Both the position numbers and the translations under genes were made by a program. A stretch of 64,000 nt of DNA from CAWHMS01 sp963830495 (GTDB lineage Bacteria > Actinomycetota > Actinomycetes > Propionibacteriales > Nocardioidaceae): NCBI GenBank assembly GCA_963830495.1, contig CAWHMS010000004.1, positions 213,291 through 277,290 of the forward strand, in the 5' to 3' direction. Each line of letters begins with the position of its first letter. Position 1 is the stretch's first letter. Below the pieces are notes generated by a model, which did not search any database, had not been told where the DNA came from, and worked only from the letters and a program-made list of their open reading frames with translations. Below are positions 27,218 to 35,698 of the stretch, one piece after another.

Positions 27218-27979
27218 CTACGACAGCGGTTGGTCCGGCGGCGCCTCGCGGCCGAGCAGGTAGCGGAGGAACAAGGCGCCGTCCTCCTCGAGCACGTGCC
27301 GGAGATGCAGCTCACCCGGCGGCAGCAGGTCGGCACCTTGGGCGAACCGCAACGACGTACCCGCGGTGATCAGGGGCGACAGGGTGAGGCACAGCTCGTC
27401 GAGCGCCTCGGTTTCGCACAGGCGGTGCATGATGCTCGGGCCGCCCTCGCAGAGGATCCGGTGCAGACCCATGTGGGACAGCACCTCGAAGGCGCCGACG
27501 ACATCGACATCGTCCTCGCCGCACAGGATCACTTCGGCGTGCTGCTGCACCTCCCGGCGGCGGTCTTCAGGACACGCCTCGCTGGTCAGCACGATCGTCG
27601 GTGCCGGGCCGCCGGCGAGCAGCCCGGGGTCGAGGCGCAGGCTGCGCGACACCACGGCGATCGTGGGGGTCAGTGTCAGTCCCTGGTCGGACCTCACCTC
27701 GGTCAGCACCTCCGCGGGTTGGACGGGAAGGTAACCCTCGGCCCGAGCAGTGCCGGCCCCGACCACGATCACGTCGGCGAGAGAACGGAGCAACGCGAAG
27801 AGTCGTTTGTCCGCCTGGCTGGAGATGGAGCCCGACTTGTTGTCGGCGCCGTGGGCAGCGCCGTCGACGGTGCTGACGAAGTTGGCGCGTGCCCAACGCC
27901 GCTCGGCAGGGTAGGCATAGAGCTCGACCAGGTCGTCGGTGGTGAGCTCCGCTGGGGTGGTCGGGAAGAGGCTCTGCAC
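27218..27979 (-). CDS. RibD C-terminal-type pyrimidine reductase family protein
   Basis: The protein (253 aa) matches the reductase half of RibD. That enzyme reduces 5-amino-6-ribosylamino-uracil phosphate with NADPH in riboflavin synthesis. Key stretches are RANFVSTVDGAA, ADVIVVGAGTARAEGY, RILCEGGPSIMHRL and LCLTLSPLITAG. No deaminase domain or other riboflavin gene is nearby, so this may be a stand-alone dihydrofolate-reductase-fold enzyme with another substrate. The start is a GTG, with 31 bases to the divergent zapE. Confidence 0.85.
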   Translation of the reverse strand: MQSLFPTTPAELTTDDLVELYAYPAERRWARANFVSTVDGAAHGADNKSGSISSQADKRLFALLRSLADVIVVGAGTARAEGYLPVQPAEVLTEVRSDQGLTLTPTIAVVSRSLRLDPGLLAGGPAPTIVLTSEACPEDRRREVQQHAEVILCGEDDVDVVGAFEVLSHMGLHRILCEGGPSIMHRLCETEALDELCLTLSPLITAGTSLRFAQGADLLPPGELHLRHVLEEDGALFLRYLLGREAPPDQPLS

Positions 27980-28010
27980 GAGCCGATCCTGTCACCCTTA
28001 GGCTGCTCGG

Positions 28011-29054
28011 GTGCCGATTGCGTTGTGCGAGCGCGACCCGCGCGTCCCGCCCGAAGACGTCATCGCCGCACTGGTGCCGCCGCCGACCTTCGCCGATGTC
28101 ACCTTCGTCGGCTACCACCCGGACCCGCAGCACCCCAGTCAGCAACGGGCTGTGACGCAGGTGGAGGACTTCGGCACGGAGCTCGCAGCGGCCTCGTCGG
28201 CTGGCGGCCGCCGCTGGTTCCGGCGGTCCAGTACGCCGAGCGCGGCCGGCCTGTACCTGGACGGCGGCTTCGGTGTCGGCAAGACCCACCTGCTCGCCGC
28301 CTTGTGGCACGCGGCGCCCGAACCGAAGCTGTTCGCGACCTTCGTCGAGCTCACCCACCTGGTCGGGGCGCTTGGCTTCGCTACCGCGGTGGAGCGGCTG
28401 GCTGAGTATCGGCTGGTCTGCATCGATGAGTTCGAGCTCGACGATCCCGGCGACACCGTCCTCGTCTCGACGCTGCTGGGCAGGCTGGCGGCGCGGGGGG
28501 TGTGGCTGGCCGCCACGTCGAACACGCTGCCCGACCAGCTCGGCGGAGGACGGTTCGCTGCCGAGGACTTCCTGCGGGAGATCCAGGCCCTCGCGGCACG
28601 GTTCGACGTCGTACGGATCGACGGCTCGGACTATCGGCACCGCGACGTGTCGTACGCGGGGGAGACGTACGACGCAGTCGCGTTGGCGGCGCTGGCCGAC
28701 GCGACACCTGGCGCGTCGATGGACCATTTCGTGGACCTGTGCCGACGACTCGAGGTCGTGCATCCGTCGCGGTTCGGCGCACTTGTCGAGGGTGTGACGC
28801 TGGTGTGCTGGGAGGACGTCAGGACGCTGCACGACCAGTCGGCTGCGCTGCGCCTGGTCGTGCTGGTGGACCGGCTTTACGACCGCGGAGTGCCGGTCGC
28901 GGCGAGCGGGGTGCCGCTCGACCAGCTCTTCAGCGAAGAGATGCTGGCCGGCGGCCACCGCAAGAAGTACTTTCGCGCGATCAGTCGGCTCACTGCGTTG
29001 TCCCGAGCAAACCCACAGGTCGGAGGCAGCATCAGCCTTCGTGAGGATCCATGA
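28011..29054 (+). CDS. zapE: cell division ATPase ZapE (AFG1-like)
   Basis: The protein (347 aa) is an AFG1/ZapE-family P-loop ATPase. Walker A is GGFGVGKTHLL near residue 85 and Walker B is LVCIDEFELDDPGD near 140. LAATSNTLPDQLGGGRF near 168 is typical of the family. ZapE is linked to Z-ring stability in other bacteria and AFG1 to protein quality control. The GTG start is close to the divergent reductase gene. Confidence 0.9.
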   Translation: MPIALCERDPRVPPEDVIAALVPPPTFADVTFVGYHPDPQHPSQQRAVTQVEDFGTELAAASSAGGRRWFRRSSTPSAAGLYLDGGFGVGKTHLLAALWHAAPEPKLFATFVELTHLVGALGFATAVERLAEYRLVCIDEFELDDPGDTVLVSTLLGRLAARGVWLAATSNTLPDQLGGGRFAAEDFLREIQALAARFDVVRIDGSDYRHRDVSYAGETYDAVALAALADATPGASMDHFVDLCRRLEVVHPSRFGALVEGVTLVCWEDVRTLHDQSAALRLVVLVDRLYDRGVPVAASGVPLDQLFSEEMLAGGHRKKYFRAISRLTALSRANPQVGGSISLREDP

Positions 29055-29101
29055 AGCGCAACGCGGCATGACCGGATGCTTTCCCCGGACCGCCGTGGGG
29101 A

Positions 29102-29485
29102 TTAGCCGTCGACTGCTGCTGTCATGCGTATGGAAACGAGAAGGCCGGGGATCTCTGCGCCGAGCTTCGCCGCATAGCGGGCGGGTGGATCCGCAGAGAA
29201 CCAACGGGCGTACTCCTCGTTCATGCCATCGAAATCGCCCGGATCCGTGAGTAGAACGCCGACCTCAACCACATCGTCGAGGCTTGCGCCGCCGGCGTGC
29301 AGGATGGCCTCGCAATTAGCGAGGGCCTGCCGGGTCTGCTCTTGGATGCTGCTGCCCGCCAGAGCCCGAGTTCGGGGGTCGATGCCGGTCGTCCCAGAGA
29401 CATAGATGCGTGACCCAGCCCTGACACCTTGGCTATAGAGCGGAGAGCTTGGCGCGTTCGGGGTCGAGATGATCTGGCGCGACAT
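29102..29485 (-). CDS. RidA-family protein
   Basis: This 127-aa protein belongs to the RidA/YjgF/UK114 family. It has PLYSQGVRAGSRIYVSGTTG near the N-terminus, EQTRQALANCEAILHAGGAS in the middle and PPARYAAKLGAEIPGLLVSI near the end. The Arg in PPARYA corresponds to the residue that binds the substrate carboxylate in active RidA enzymes, which hydrolyse reactive enamines and imines. AAGGAGGG precedes the ATG. Confidence 0.88.
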   Translation of the reverse strand: MSRQIISTPNAPSSPLYSQGVRAGSRIYVSGTTGIDPRTRALAGSSIQEQTRQALANCEAILHAGGASLDDVVEVGVLLTDPGDFDGMNEEYARWFSADPPARYAAKLGAEIPGLLVSIRMTAAVDG

Positions 29486-29592
29486 GCGACCCTCCTTCGT
29501 AAGTGTCGCCGGGAGCCTAATGCCCACGTCTGCAGACCGCACGCTACCCGCGGCATGTGATTGCGTTGGTGGAGAGCACTCAGCCTGTGAGT

Positions 29593-30015
29593 ATGAACCT
29601 CGTGACTCACATCAGGCTCGCTACGCGGGACGACCTCAACGATCTGACCGAGAAGGACCGCATCCCTGAGGCCGAGATGGCAGCCATCCTGGGTCGGAGT
29701 CGGATCCTGGTCGCTGAGAGTGGCGAGGGGAATGGCCTTATTGGCTGGCTTCGGTGGAGCCTCTTCTGGGACGAGGTGCCGTTCATGAACCGGCTCCACG
29801 TGGAAGCGCCTCGTCGGGGTGAAGGTGTCGGGCGGCTCCTGGTCAGCGAGTGGGAGCGGGCCTGTGGCCGAGAAGGCCACGACACAGTGATGACCTCCAC
29901 CGTCTCAGCCGAATCCGCGCAGCATTTCTACCGGAAGCTGGGGTACACGGATGCAGGTTGCCTGTTGCTGCCAGGCGAGTCTGCTGAGCTCTTCTTCATC
30001 AAGCAGATCGGCTGA
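29593..30015 (+). CDS. GNAT-family N-acetyltransferase
   Basis: The protein (140 aa) has the GNAT acetyl-CoA-binding fold. The acetyl-CoA loop is VEAPRRGEGVGRLLVSEWE (R/Q-x-x-G-x-G/A type) and the C-terminal part is SAQHFYRKLGYTDAG. Substrate is unknown. An upstream GTG at 29557 or 29587 is possible; I chose the ATG at 29593. Confidence 0.85.
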   Translation: MNLVTHIRLATRDDLNDLTEKDRIPEAEMAAILGRSRILVAESGEGNGLIGWLRWSLFWDEVPFMNRLHVEAPRRGEGVGRLLVSEWERACGREGHDTVMTSTVSAESAQHFYRKLGYTDAGCLLLPGESAELFFIKQIG

Positions 30016-30112
30016 TGCTGGTCTGGTGGTGTCCGATCCGCAAGCACGTACGTCGGCATTATGGCCGCGGAAGATCAGCGGCAGAACAAGCATATGAGTG
30101 CGTTGGCGGCTC

Positions 30113-30415
30113 TCAGTGACACTGCATGTCCCAGGCAAGGTCGATGGCCTCGCGCACAGCACCAGGCTGTGCGTGATCGAGATAGGCCTCGACCTTGTGG
30201 TGTGCCTCCATGCGAGGCGGCACGCCGAAACTGTCCGGGTAGGTCTGCAGCAGCGACTCTCGCTTGCTCAGGGGGACCCGAATCACCAGCGTGTTCGGGC
30301 CATGCAGACGCACGAGCAAGCGGTCATGGACGTACCACGCCGGACGCGACTCGGTTCCCTTGCGCTTGACCTGCGGCAGCGACTCCGCATACTGACCGAC
30401 TTCCTCCGGGGTCAC
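30113..30415 (-). CDS. MmcQ/YjbR-family protein
   Basis: The product (100 aa, GTG start) has the short CyaY-like fold of the MmcQ/YjbR family: GTESRPAWYVHDRLLVRLHG, LVIRVPLSKRESLLQTYPD, and a C-terminal helix (AVREAIDLAWDMQ). It may bind DNA or act as a small accessory protein; the role is unknown. It is divergent from the ArsR gene. Confidence 0.75.
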   Translation of the reverse strand: MTPEEVGQYAESLPQVKRKGTESRPAWYVHDRLLVRLHGPNTLVIRVPLSKRESLLQTYPDSFGVPPRMEAHHKVEAYLDHAQPGAVREAIDLAWDMQCH

Positions 30416-30489
30416 CCGCGAAGCCTAGCCCCGCATGACGAGTCGTATGTAACCTTGCGGATACGTACCCGATCCGTTACGTTAGGGCT

Positions 30490-30807
30490 ATGGATGTGGT
30501 GCTGCACGCGTTGGCGGACGAGAGCCGGCGAACGGTTCTGGAGATCCTGCGCGATCATGCGGCGAGCGCGGGGGAGCTGGCCGAGGCGATTCCGATCGCC
30601 CGTCCGGGCGTGTCTCGGCATCTGCGGGTGCTGCGGGAGGCCGGGCTGGTCGAGGTCCGCCGGGAGGCGCAGCGCCGGATCTACAGCCTCCGTCCGGAGG
30701 CGCTGATCGAGGTGGACGAGTGGCTCGCGGAATACCGCGCGCTCTGGCAGAGCCGGCTCGACGCCCTTCATACGGAGATCGCTCGAGGGAAGAAGGCGCG
30801 AACGTGA
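30490..30807 (+). CDS. ArsR-family transcriptional regulator
   Basis: This 105-aa winged-helix regulator starts MDVVLHALADESRRTVLEIL, the usual ArsR opening. The recognition helix is in IARPGVSRHLRVLREAGLV and the wing in VEVRREAQRRIYSLRPEAL. No metal-binding cysteine motif is present. It belongs to the ArsR-SRPBCC pairs common in actinobacteria, where the regulator often controls its own operon. The stop overlaps the next start (GTGA). Confidence 0.9.
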   Translation: MDVVLHALADESRRTVLEILRDHAASAGELAEAIPIARPGVSRHLRVLREAGLVEVRREAQRRIYSLRPEALIEVDEWLAEYRALWQSRLDALHTEIARGKKART

Positions 30808-31328
30808 ACATCATCGGGACGATGCGGGCTCTTGACGAGACCCGCGGCGCGGTGCGTGTCGAGGACATCTACGACACGGACATCGACGACCTGTGGGAGG
30901 CATGTACGACACCGGAGCGGCTCGCGCGCTGGATCGCTGAAGTCTCCGGCGACCTGCGGGTGGGCGGCACGATCCATGCCGTCTTCACCAGCACCTGGAC
31001 CGGTCCGGGACGGGTCGAGGTGTGCGACGCACCGCATCATCTGCTCCTCACTATGGAGCCGGGCACAGACGATGAGTCTCAGATGGAGGCATGGCTGACC
31101 GAGGAGGGGTCGCAGACCAGGCTGGTGGTCGAGGAGCGTGGACTGCCGGTCGACAAGCTGTACTTGCACGGGGCCGGGTGGCAGGCACATCTGGAGGATC
31201 TGAGGCGGTCGCTGGCAGAGGACACCGGGGCCAACCCCGAGAGCTGGACGGAGCAGACTCCGGCACCGGCGTGGCGCCGGCGCTGGGACGAGTTGTCCCC
31301 CGCCTACGAAGCGATGGAGATCGAGTGA
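30804..31328 (+). CDS. SRPBCC (AHSA1-like) domain protein
   Basis: The protein (174 aa) has an AHSA1-like START/SRPBCC fold: VRVEDIYDTDIDDLWEACTT, then PERLARWIAEVSGDLRVGG, then a beta-rich half and a C-terminal helix (WQAHLEDLRRSL). Such proteins bind hydrophobic ligands. It is translationally coupled to the ArsR regulator upstream and overlaps the VOC gene by one base, so the three form one operon. Confidence 0.88.
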   Translation: MNIIGTMRALDETRGAVRVEDIYDTDIDDLWEACTTPERLARWIAEVSGDLRVGGTIHAVFTSTWTGPGRVEVCDAPHHLLLTMEPGTDDESQMEAWLTEEGSQTRLVVEERGLPVDKLYLHGAGWQAHLEDLRRSLAEDTGANPESWTEQTPAPAWRRRWDELSPAYEAMEIE

Positions 31329-31720
31329 TGTCCGACGAGATCAGACTCAGCGCGACCACGGTGAACGCGCCCGACGCGCTCGCCCTCGCACGGTTCTACG
31401 CCGAGCTCACGGGCGGCGTCACGAAGGGGAGCGAGCACTGGGCGACCGTGACCGGGCCGAACGGCTTCATCGTATTCCAGCAGGTCGACGACTTCCGCCC
31501 ACCGGTGTGGCCCGGTGCCCTCGTACCCATGCAGATGCACCTCGACTTCTTCGTCGAGGACCTCGAGGCAACCGGAACCCGCGCAGTTGCTGCTGGCGCC
31601 ACCCGGCTCGACTTCCAGCCGAACTCCGACCACTGTTTGGTGTACGCCGACCCGGCCGGCCATCCCTTCTGCCTGTCCACCTGGGACGGGCCGCACCTGG
31701 ACGACGAGCCCGACGAGTAG
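31328..31720 (+). CDS. VOC-family (glyoxalase-like) protein
   Basis: This 130-aa protein has two beta-alpha-beta-beta-beta units of the vicinal-oxygen-chelate fold. The first begins VNAPDALALARFYAELTGG and the second MHLDFFVEDLEATGTRAVAAG. It ends with YADPAGHPFCLS, which carries the usual C-terminal residues. Enzymes of this group include glyoxalases and antibiotic resistance proteins; the role here is unknown. The TGATG overlap joins it to the SRPBCC gene. Confidence 0.87.
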   Translation: MSDEIRLSATTVNAPDALALARFYAELTGGVTKGSEHWATVTGPNGFIVFQQVDDFRPPVWPGALVPMQMHLDFFVEDLEATGTRAVAAGATRLDFQPNSDHCLVYADPAGHPFCLSTWDGPHLDDEPDE

Positions 31721-31825
31721 TCCTGTGCGGGACCTTCTCCTGGCAGAGATTCGACCCCGTACATACCGTGCGTGGAAGACGTGAGCCGCAGGCGAAACGA
31801 CGCGACCCGGGAGAAAGGCCATGCG

Positions 31826-31906
31826 ATGGCGCAGTACCTGATCTCATTCCTCAGCGACGCGATGGACCAGATCCCCGAGGATCAGATGCCTGACCTCGCT
31901 AGTTAG
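31826..31906 (+). pseudogene. fragment of a YciI-like gene
   Basis: A 26-residue frame (MAQYLISFLSDAMDQIPEDQ then MPDLAS) looks like the first strand and helix of a YciI/DGPF-domain protein, cut short by TAG at 31904. A phrase AAGEYVFHSASRTGGG in a + frame near 31970-32020 could be the decayed remainder. The whole stretch 31721-32104 has no other gene that I can see. Confidence 0.35.
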
Positions 31907-32104
31907 GCCCACGCGGATCGGCCGACCGTCCTAGCGCTTCGACCATGTCGGCACGATCGGGCGGATCGCGGCCGGAGAGTATGTCTTCCACTCGGCTTCG
32001 CGGACGGGAGGCGGGCTCAACGTTCCCTGTCCGTGCGGTCGTGCGGCTGCTAGCGTCAAACAGCCGGCCGCCGAGTCGGCGGCGGGAATCGAGTGGAGGG
32101 ACCG

Positions 32105-32521
32105 ATGTCCGAATACAAGGCAATCGCGCAGGAGATGTTCCAAGCCATAGCCGTTGGCGGAGACGTCGATGCAACCGTCGACAAGTACCTGGCGGAGGAC
32201 TTCATCGAACACGAGGAGATCCCGGGGATGGACAACACCCGGGACACACCCCGGCAGCTGTTCAAAATGATGCACGCGGCCATCACCGACTTCCACGTGG
32301 AGGTTCACGACCTGCTCCAAGAAGGCGACAAAGTAGTCGCGCGGGTCTCTTTCGTCGGCACCCACACTGGTGAGTTCATGGGCGTACCCGCAAGCGGGAA
32401 CCCGGTCGACATCGACGCCATCGACATCCTGCAGTTCCGTGGTGACCAGTGCGTCGCTCACTGGGGTGTCATGGACTTGGCCGGCGCAATGGCGCAGATG
32501 GACGCAGGGTCACACGCCTAA
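32105..32521 (+). CDS. SnoaL-like (NTF2-fold) ester-cyclase-type protein
   Basis: The 138-aa protein resembles the SnoaL-like ester cyclase family: AQEMFQAIAVGGDVDATVDK, YLAEDFIEHEEIPGMD, FHVEVHDLLQEGDKVVARV, GTHTGEFMGVPASG and IDILQFRGDQCVAHWGVMD. The function is unknown. GGAGGG stands a few bases before the ATG at 32105. It is the second SnoaL-like gene in the window (see 23692). Confidence 0.85.
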   Translation: MSEYKAIAQEMFQAIAVGGDVDATVDKYLAEDFIEHEEIPGMDNTRDTPRQLFKMMHAAITDFHVEVHDLLQEGDKVVARVSFVGTHTGEFMGVPASGNPVDIDAIDILQFRGDQCVAHWGVMDLAGAMAQMDAGSHA

Positions 32522-32547
32522 CTGGGCGTGTTTCTGATCGACCCGGA

Positions 32548-33234
32548 TCAGGTATCGCTGCAGATCTGCGGGTGCTCGAGGTCGGTGTTGTCGATGACCA
32601 CGTCGGCACGGCGCCACGGCGTGCACGCCGCGAAGTAGAGCCGCTGCCCGCCGACGTACCGGGCGAGGCTGTCATCGCCAGGGTCGGGGGTGCTGCCGTC
32701 ACGGTCGGCCATCCGTCGCGCGCTGACCTCGAACGGGACATGCAGGAAGACGGAGAAGTCCCATGCTGCGACGAGCTCGTCCCGATGCAGGAACAGCCCG
32801 TCGATGACCAGCACGGACTGCCGGGGTGCGGACTGCCAGGGCAGATCGAGGGTCTGGTCGGAAGCGACGTCATGTACTGCGGCGCGATACCGTCGCGATC
32901 CGCCTGGGGCAAAGGGATCGAGCACGTTGTCGGCAAGTGTCGCGTAGTCGTAGCTGTCCAACCAGAAGCCCTCCGGCGACGTACGTCCGCGTCGATGCCG
33001 GATGTCCGCCGGATGGTGGAAGCCGTCGGCCGAGACGTGTACGACGCTCCGACCGGCGAGGGTCAGCGACGCGGACAGCTCGGCGGCGAAGGTGGTCTTG
33101 CCGGCTCCGTCAACCCCGTCGACGGCGACGCGAACGGGGTCGCCTCCGCTGTGCGGCACCATCTCGGCCACCTGGCCGACGAGGCGGCTGCGCGCCGAGC
33201 CGTCGGCCGTCGGCCTCACCCGATTCGCCCGCAT
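32548..33234 (-). CDS. uridine kinase-like P-loop kinase
   Basis: This 228-aa protein has a Walker A motif (VAVDGVDGAGKTTFAAEL) near residue 37. HVSADGFHHPADIRHRRG follows near 68, then VLVIDGLFLHRDELVAAWD near 140. These are typical of the uridine kinase/phosphoribulokinase family found in actinobacteria. It could salvage uridine or cytidine, or phosphorylate another small alcohol. The start is ATG at 33234. Confidence 0.83.
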   Translation of the reverse strand: MRANRVRPTADGSARSRLVGQVAEMVPHSGGDPVRVAVDGVDGAGKTTFAAELSASLTLAGRSVVHVSADGFHHPADIRHRRGRTSPEGFWLDSYDYATLADNVLDPFAPGGSRRYRAAVHDVASDQTLDLPWQSAPRQSVLVIDGLFLHRDELVAAWDFSVFLHVPFEVSARRMADRDGSTPDPGDDSLARYVGGQRLYFAACTPWRRADVVIDNTDLEHPQICSDT

Positions 33235-33323
33235 CGGTCAAGGCTACGTTCACCAGTCGAGCCATGGTCACGGGGTGAAGCTGCGGTCGCCGGGTGGAGC
33301 AATCGCCGCCAGAATGGCGGGCC

Positions 33324-34060
33324 ATGGCTGCAGAACTCCGGGACCTGCTGAGCGCCGGCCCAGGACCAGTCGACCTGGCGAGCGTTGATCCGCGTTGGCA
33401 CCCGGGCTTCGAGGGCAACAAGGCGGCAGGCAAGAAGGCGCTGGCCGGCTTGGCCGACGAGGCCGACGACCTGCAGGAGCGGTGGTACGCCGAAGGCGAG
33501 GCCGGGGGACTCGAAGGCTGCTCATCGTGGTGCAGGGGATGGACACCTCGGGCAAGGGCGGGGTCATGCGGCATTGCGTCGGGCTCCTCGACCCGCAAGG
33601 TGTCGAGATCACCGCGTTCAAGGCTCCGGCAGAGGAGGAGCAGGAGCACGACTTCCTCTGGCGGATCGAGCGGCGGCTGCCAGGACCGGGCATGGTCGGC
33701 ATCTTCGACCGCAGCCACTACGAGGATGTGATGATCGGGCGCGTGCGCCAGCTCGCACCCGCCGACGAGATCGAGCGGCGATACGACGCCATCAACGACT
33801 TCGAGCAACGCGTGGTCGAGTCCGGCACCACGATCATCAAGTGCATGCTGCACATCTCCGCCGACGAACAGAAGGCCAGACTGCTCGAGCGCCTGGACAA
33901 CCCCACCAAGCACTGGAAGTTCAACCCGGCTGACATCGACGAGCGCAAGCGGTGGGACGACTATCAGTGCGCGTACGCGACGATGCTCGAGGACTGCAGC
34001 ACCGACCACGCGCCCTTCTACTTTGTGCCCGCCGACCGCAATGCGACTACACAGGGATCT
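33324..34060 (+). pseudogene. polyphosphate kinase 2 (PPK2), frameshifted and 3'-truncated
   Basis: The frame from ATG 33324 (MAAELRDLLSAGPGP) gives the N-terminal part with GFEGNKAAGKKALAGLADEA. It must shift in the five-G run at 33504-33508, where one G seems missing, to continue as RRLLIVVQGMDTSGKGG. Walker A (GMDTSGKGG) and Walker B (GIFDRSHYEDV) are intact, as are the lid region and KHWKFNPADIDERKRWDDYQ. After FYFVPADR the conserved PPK2 ending (normally continuing KWYRN...) is missing. The frame instead runs into the antisense of the neighbouring chelatase gene, whose stop codon begins there. A functional kinase would transfer phosphate between polyphosphate and nucleotides. With two lesions this copy is unlikely to work unless the assembly is wrong. 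Confidence 0.85.
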
Positions 34061-34796
34061 CCACCAACTGCAGGGCACCGATCTGATAGCGCGTCAGCAG
34101 CAGCCGGCTGACCTCCACATGCGCGCCGAGCGGCTCGGACACCGCTACCGCGCCGGCTTCGAGTGCCAGCTCCGCGGCCCGGTCGGGCAGGAAGCCGGGC
34201 GCAATGAAGAGCGAACCGACAGCCACGTGTCGCCGGCCAGCCCGGCGAAACTCCCGGACGGCTTCACCGGTCGACGGGGGAGCAGCTGATGCGAACGCCA
34301 CGCTGGTGGGGAGGTGGTGCCGACCGCCCCAGACGCGAGCGAGCCGTGCCACCGTCGCGTTCGCCCGCGCATCCGACGACCCGGCGGCGGCCAGCACGAG
34401 AGCGTCGAGCTCCCGGACCCGGGCGGACCGCAGCGCCGCTCGGAGCCGTTCGTCCAGCACCGTGAGCAGCGGCGCATCGGTGCCCAGCACCTCGGCCACC
34501 CGGATCGCCACACCAGGGTGTCGTGCGGCCGCCGCATGCACGACCTCCGGCACATCCACGCGGGCGTGGTAGGCCGTGGTCAGCAGCATCGGTACGACGA
34601 CGATCTCCTGGTGGCCGCGCGCTACCAGCCGATCGACGACCGAGTCGAGGTCGGGCCGGCTGTGGTCGAGGAAGGCCGGTTCGATGCGCAAGTCGGGGCG
34701 CAGCTGCTTGGTGGCGGAGACGACCTCGCGCACCGTCCGTGCCGAGCGGGGGTCGCGGCTTCCGTGCGCGAGCGCGATGAGTGCTGGAGCGGTCAT
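34047..34796 (-). CDS. sirohydrochlorin chelatase family protein (CbiX/SirB-like)
   Basis: The protein (249 aa) matches the CbiX/SirB chelatases: ALIALAHGSRDPRSARTVRE at the N-terminus, with the metal-binding His in AHGSRD. PMLLTTAYHARVDVPEV follows with a second His. The C-terminal half repeats the fold (DALVLAAAGSSDARANATV). In this operon it most likely inserts iron into sirohydrochlorin to make siroheme for the sulfite reductase upstream. The ATG overlaps the cysH stop (ATGA), so the genes are coupled. Its 3' end abuts the broken PPK2 gene. Confidence 0.88.
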   Translation of the reverse strand: MTAPALIALAHGSRDPRSARTVREVVSATKQLRPDLRIEPAFLDHSRPDLDSVVDRLVARGHQEIVVVPMLLTTAYHARVDVPEVVHAAAARHPGVAIRVAEVLGTDAPLLTVLDERLRAALRSARVRELDALVLAAAGSSDARANATVARLARVWGGRHHLPTSVAFASAAPPSTGEAVREFRRAGRRHVAVGSLFIAPGFLPDRAAELALEAGAVAVSEPLGAHVEVSRLLLTRYQIGALQLVEIPV

Positions 34797-35506
34797 GAGT
34801 GGATCCCACATTCTGTCTTGGAGGTTCCGGCCCACCGGCCGCTGCGGGCGTCATTGCCCGGCGCGACTCGGCGAGTGCAGGGCCAGCAGCCGATCGAGGG
34901 ATAGCCGTCGTACTGCAACGGGTTGACGAGGACTTCGTTGTCATTGATGTAGCGCTGGACGTCCTCGTTGGTCCAGCGCGCAAGTGGGGACACCTTGACC
35001 TTGCCCTTGGATTCATCCCAGCCGACGACGGGCGTGATCACCCGGTTACGGGTCTCCTCCCGGCGCAAGCCGGAGGCCCAGGCGTCGTACTCGGCGAGAC
35101 CCTCCTGCAGTGGTCGCACCTTGCGCATTGCGCAGCAGAGGTCCGGGTCGCGGGACCAGAGGTCCGGGCCGTACTGCTCGTCCTGCTCACGCACCGACAG
35201 CGTGGGGCCGACGGTCACCACGGTGACCGGCAGGGTCGCCGCCACCGCGTCGCGGGTCCCGATGGTCTCGGCGAAGTGGTAGCCGGTGTCGAGGAAGACC
35301 ACGTCGATCCCGGGCGCCACCGTGGAGGCAAGGTGGGTCAGCACGGCATCGGCCATGGACGACGCCACGCAGAACCGGGAGCCGAACGTGGCCACGGCCC
35401 ACTCGATGATGGACTCCGCTGGCGCGATCTCGAGCTCCGGACCTGCGATCGAGGCGATCTCGCGCAGCTCGATACGCCGGTCGATGTCGATGTCGACGAC
35501 TGTCAT
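34793..35506 (-). CDS. cysH: phosphoadenylyl/adenylyl-sulfate reductase (thioredoxin)
   Basis: CysH (237 aa) reduces activated sulfate to sulfite. The adenylyl-sulfate type is indicated by the cysteine pairs LCCAMRKV and GCWPCTRR, which bind a [4Fe-4S] cluster. ECGIHS at the C-terminus carries the catalytic cysteine. Other conserved parts are DVVFLDTGYHFAET and SGLRREETRNR. GAGGAGGTCGGC precedes the ATG. It overlaps both the zinc-ribbon gene and the chelatase gene by four bases. Confidence 0.94.
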   Translation of the reverse strand: MTVVDIDIDRRIELREIASIAGPELEIAPAESIIEWAVATFGSRFCVASSMADAVLTHLASTVAPGIDVVFLDTGYHFAETIGTRDAVAATLPVTVVTVGPTLSVREQDEQYGPDLWSRDPDLCCAMRKVRPLQEGLAEYDAWASGLRREETRNRVITPVVGWDESKGKVKVSPLARWTNEDVQRYINDNEVLVNPLQYDGYPSIGCWPCTRRVAPGNDARSGRWAGTSKTECGIHS

Positions 35507-35652
35507 GCCGACCTCCTCAGCAAACCCAGGAGCCTGACCGAAAAGGCCCGCAGGCACTCGCGGCACTCCCACGCGCCGTGGGTGTCGCCGTGCGGGTGCA
35601 ACTGCTCGCTCGCGCAGTAGGGGCAGTGCAGCGGCACCGAGTGCGCGCTCAT
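35503..35652 (-). CDS. small zinc-ribbon protein of the sulfite reduction operon
   Basis: This 49-aa protein has two zinc-binding cysteine pairs (LHCPYCASEQ and WECRECLRAF) joined by a short acidic/histidine linker. Small zinc ribbons between sir and cysH are common in actinobacteria. Function is unknown; assistance to sulfite reductase or sulfur delivery is inference. Its start follows a repeated 17-bp sequence (see the repeat at 35649) and its stop overlaps cysH by four bases. Confidence 0.82.
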   Translation of the reverse strand: MSAHSVPLHCPYCASEQLHPHGDTHGAWECRECLRAFSVRLLGLLRRSA

Positions 35653-35698
35653 CGCAGTGCCTCCGCTGCTGGCTTCGCTGGGCTCATCGCAGTGCCTC
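35649..35698 (-). repeat. 17-bp direct repeat across the sir stop and zinc-ribbon start
   Basis: On the minus strand GAGGCACTGCGATGAGC occurs twice, about 35 bases apart. The first copy contains the sir stop (TGA) and the second contains the ATG of the zinc-ribbon gene. It looks like a small duplication that separated two formerly overlapping genes. The first copy also offers an ATG, but it opens only a 12-residue frame. Confidence 0.6.
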
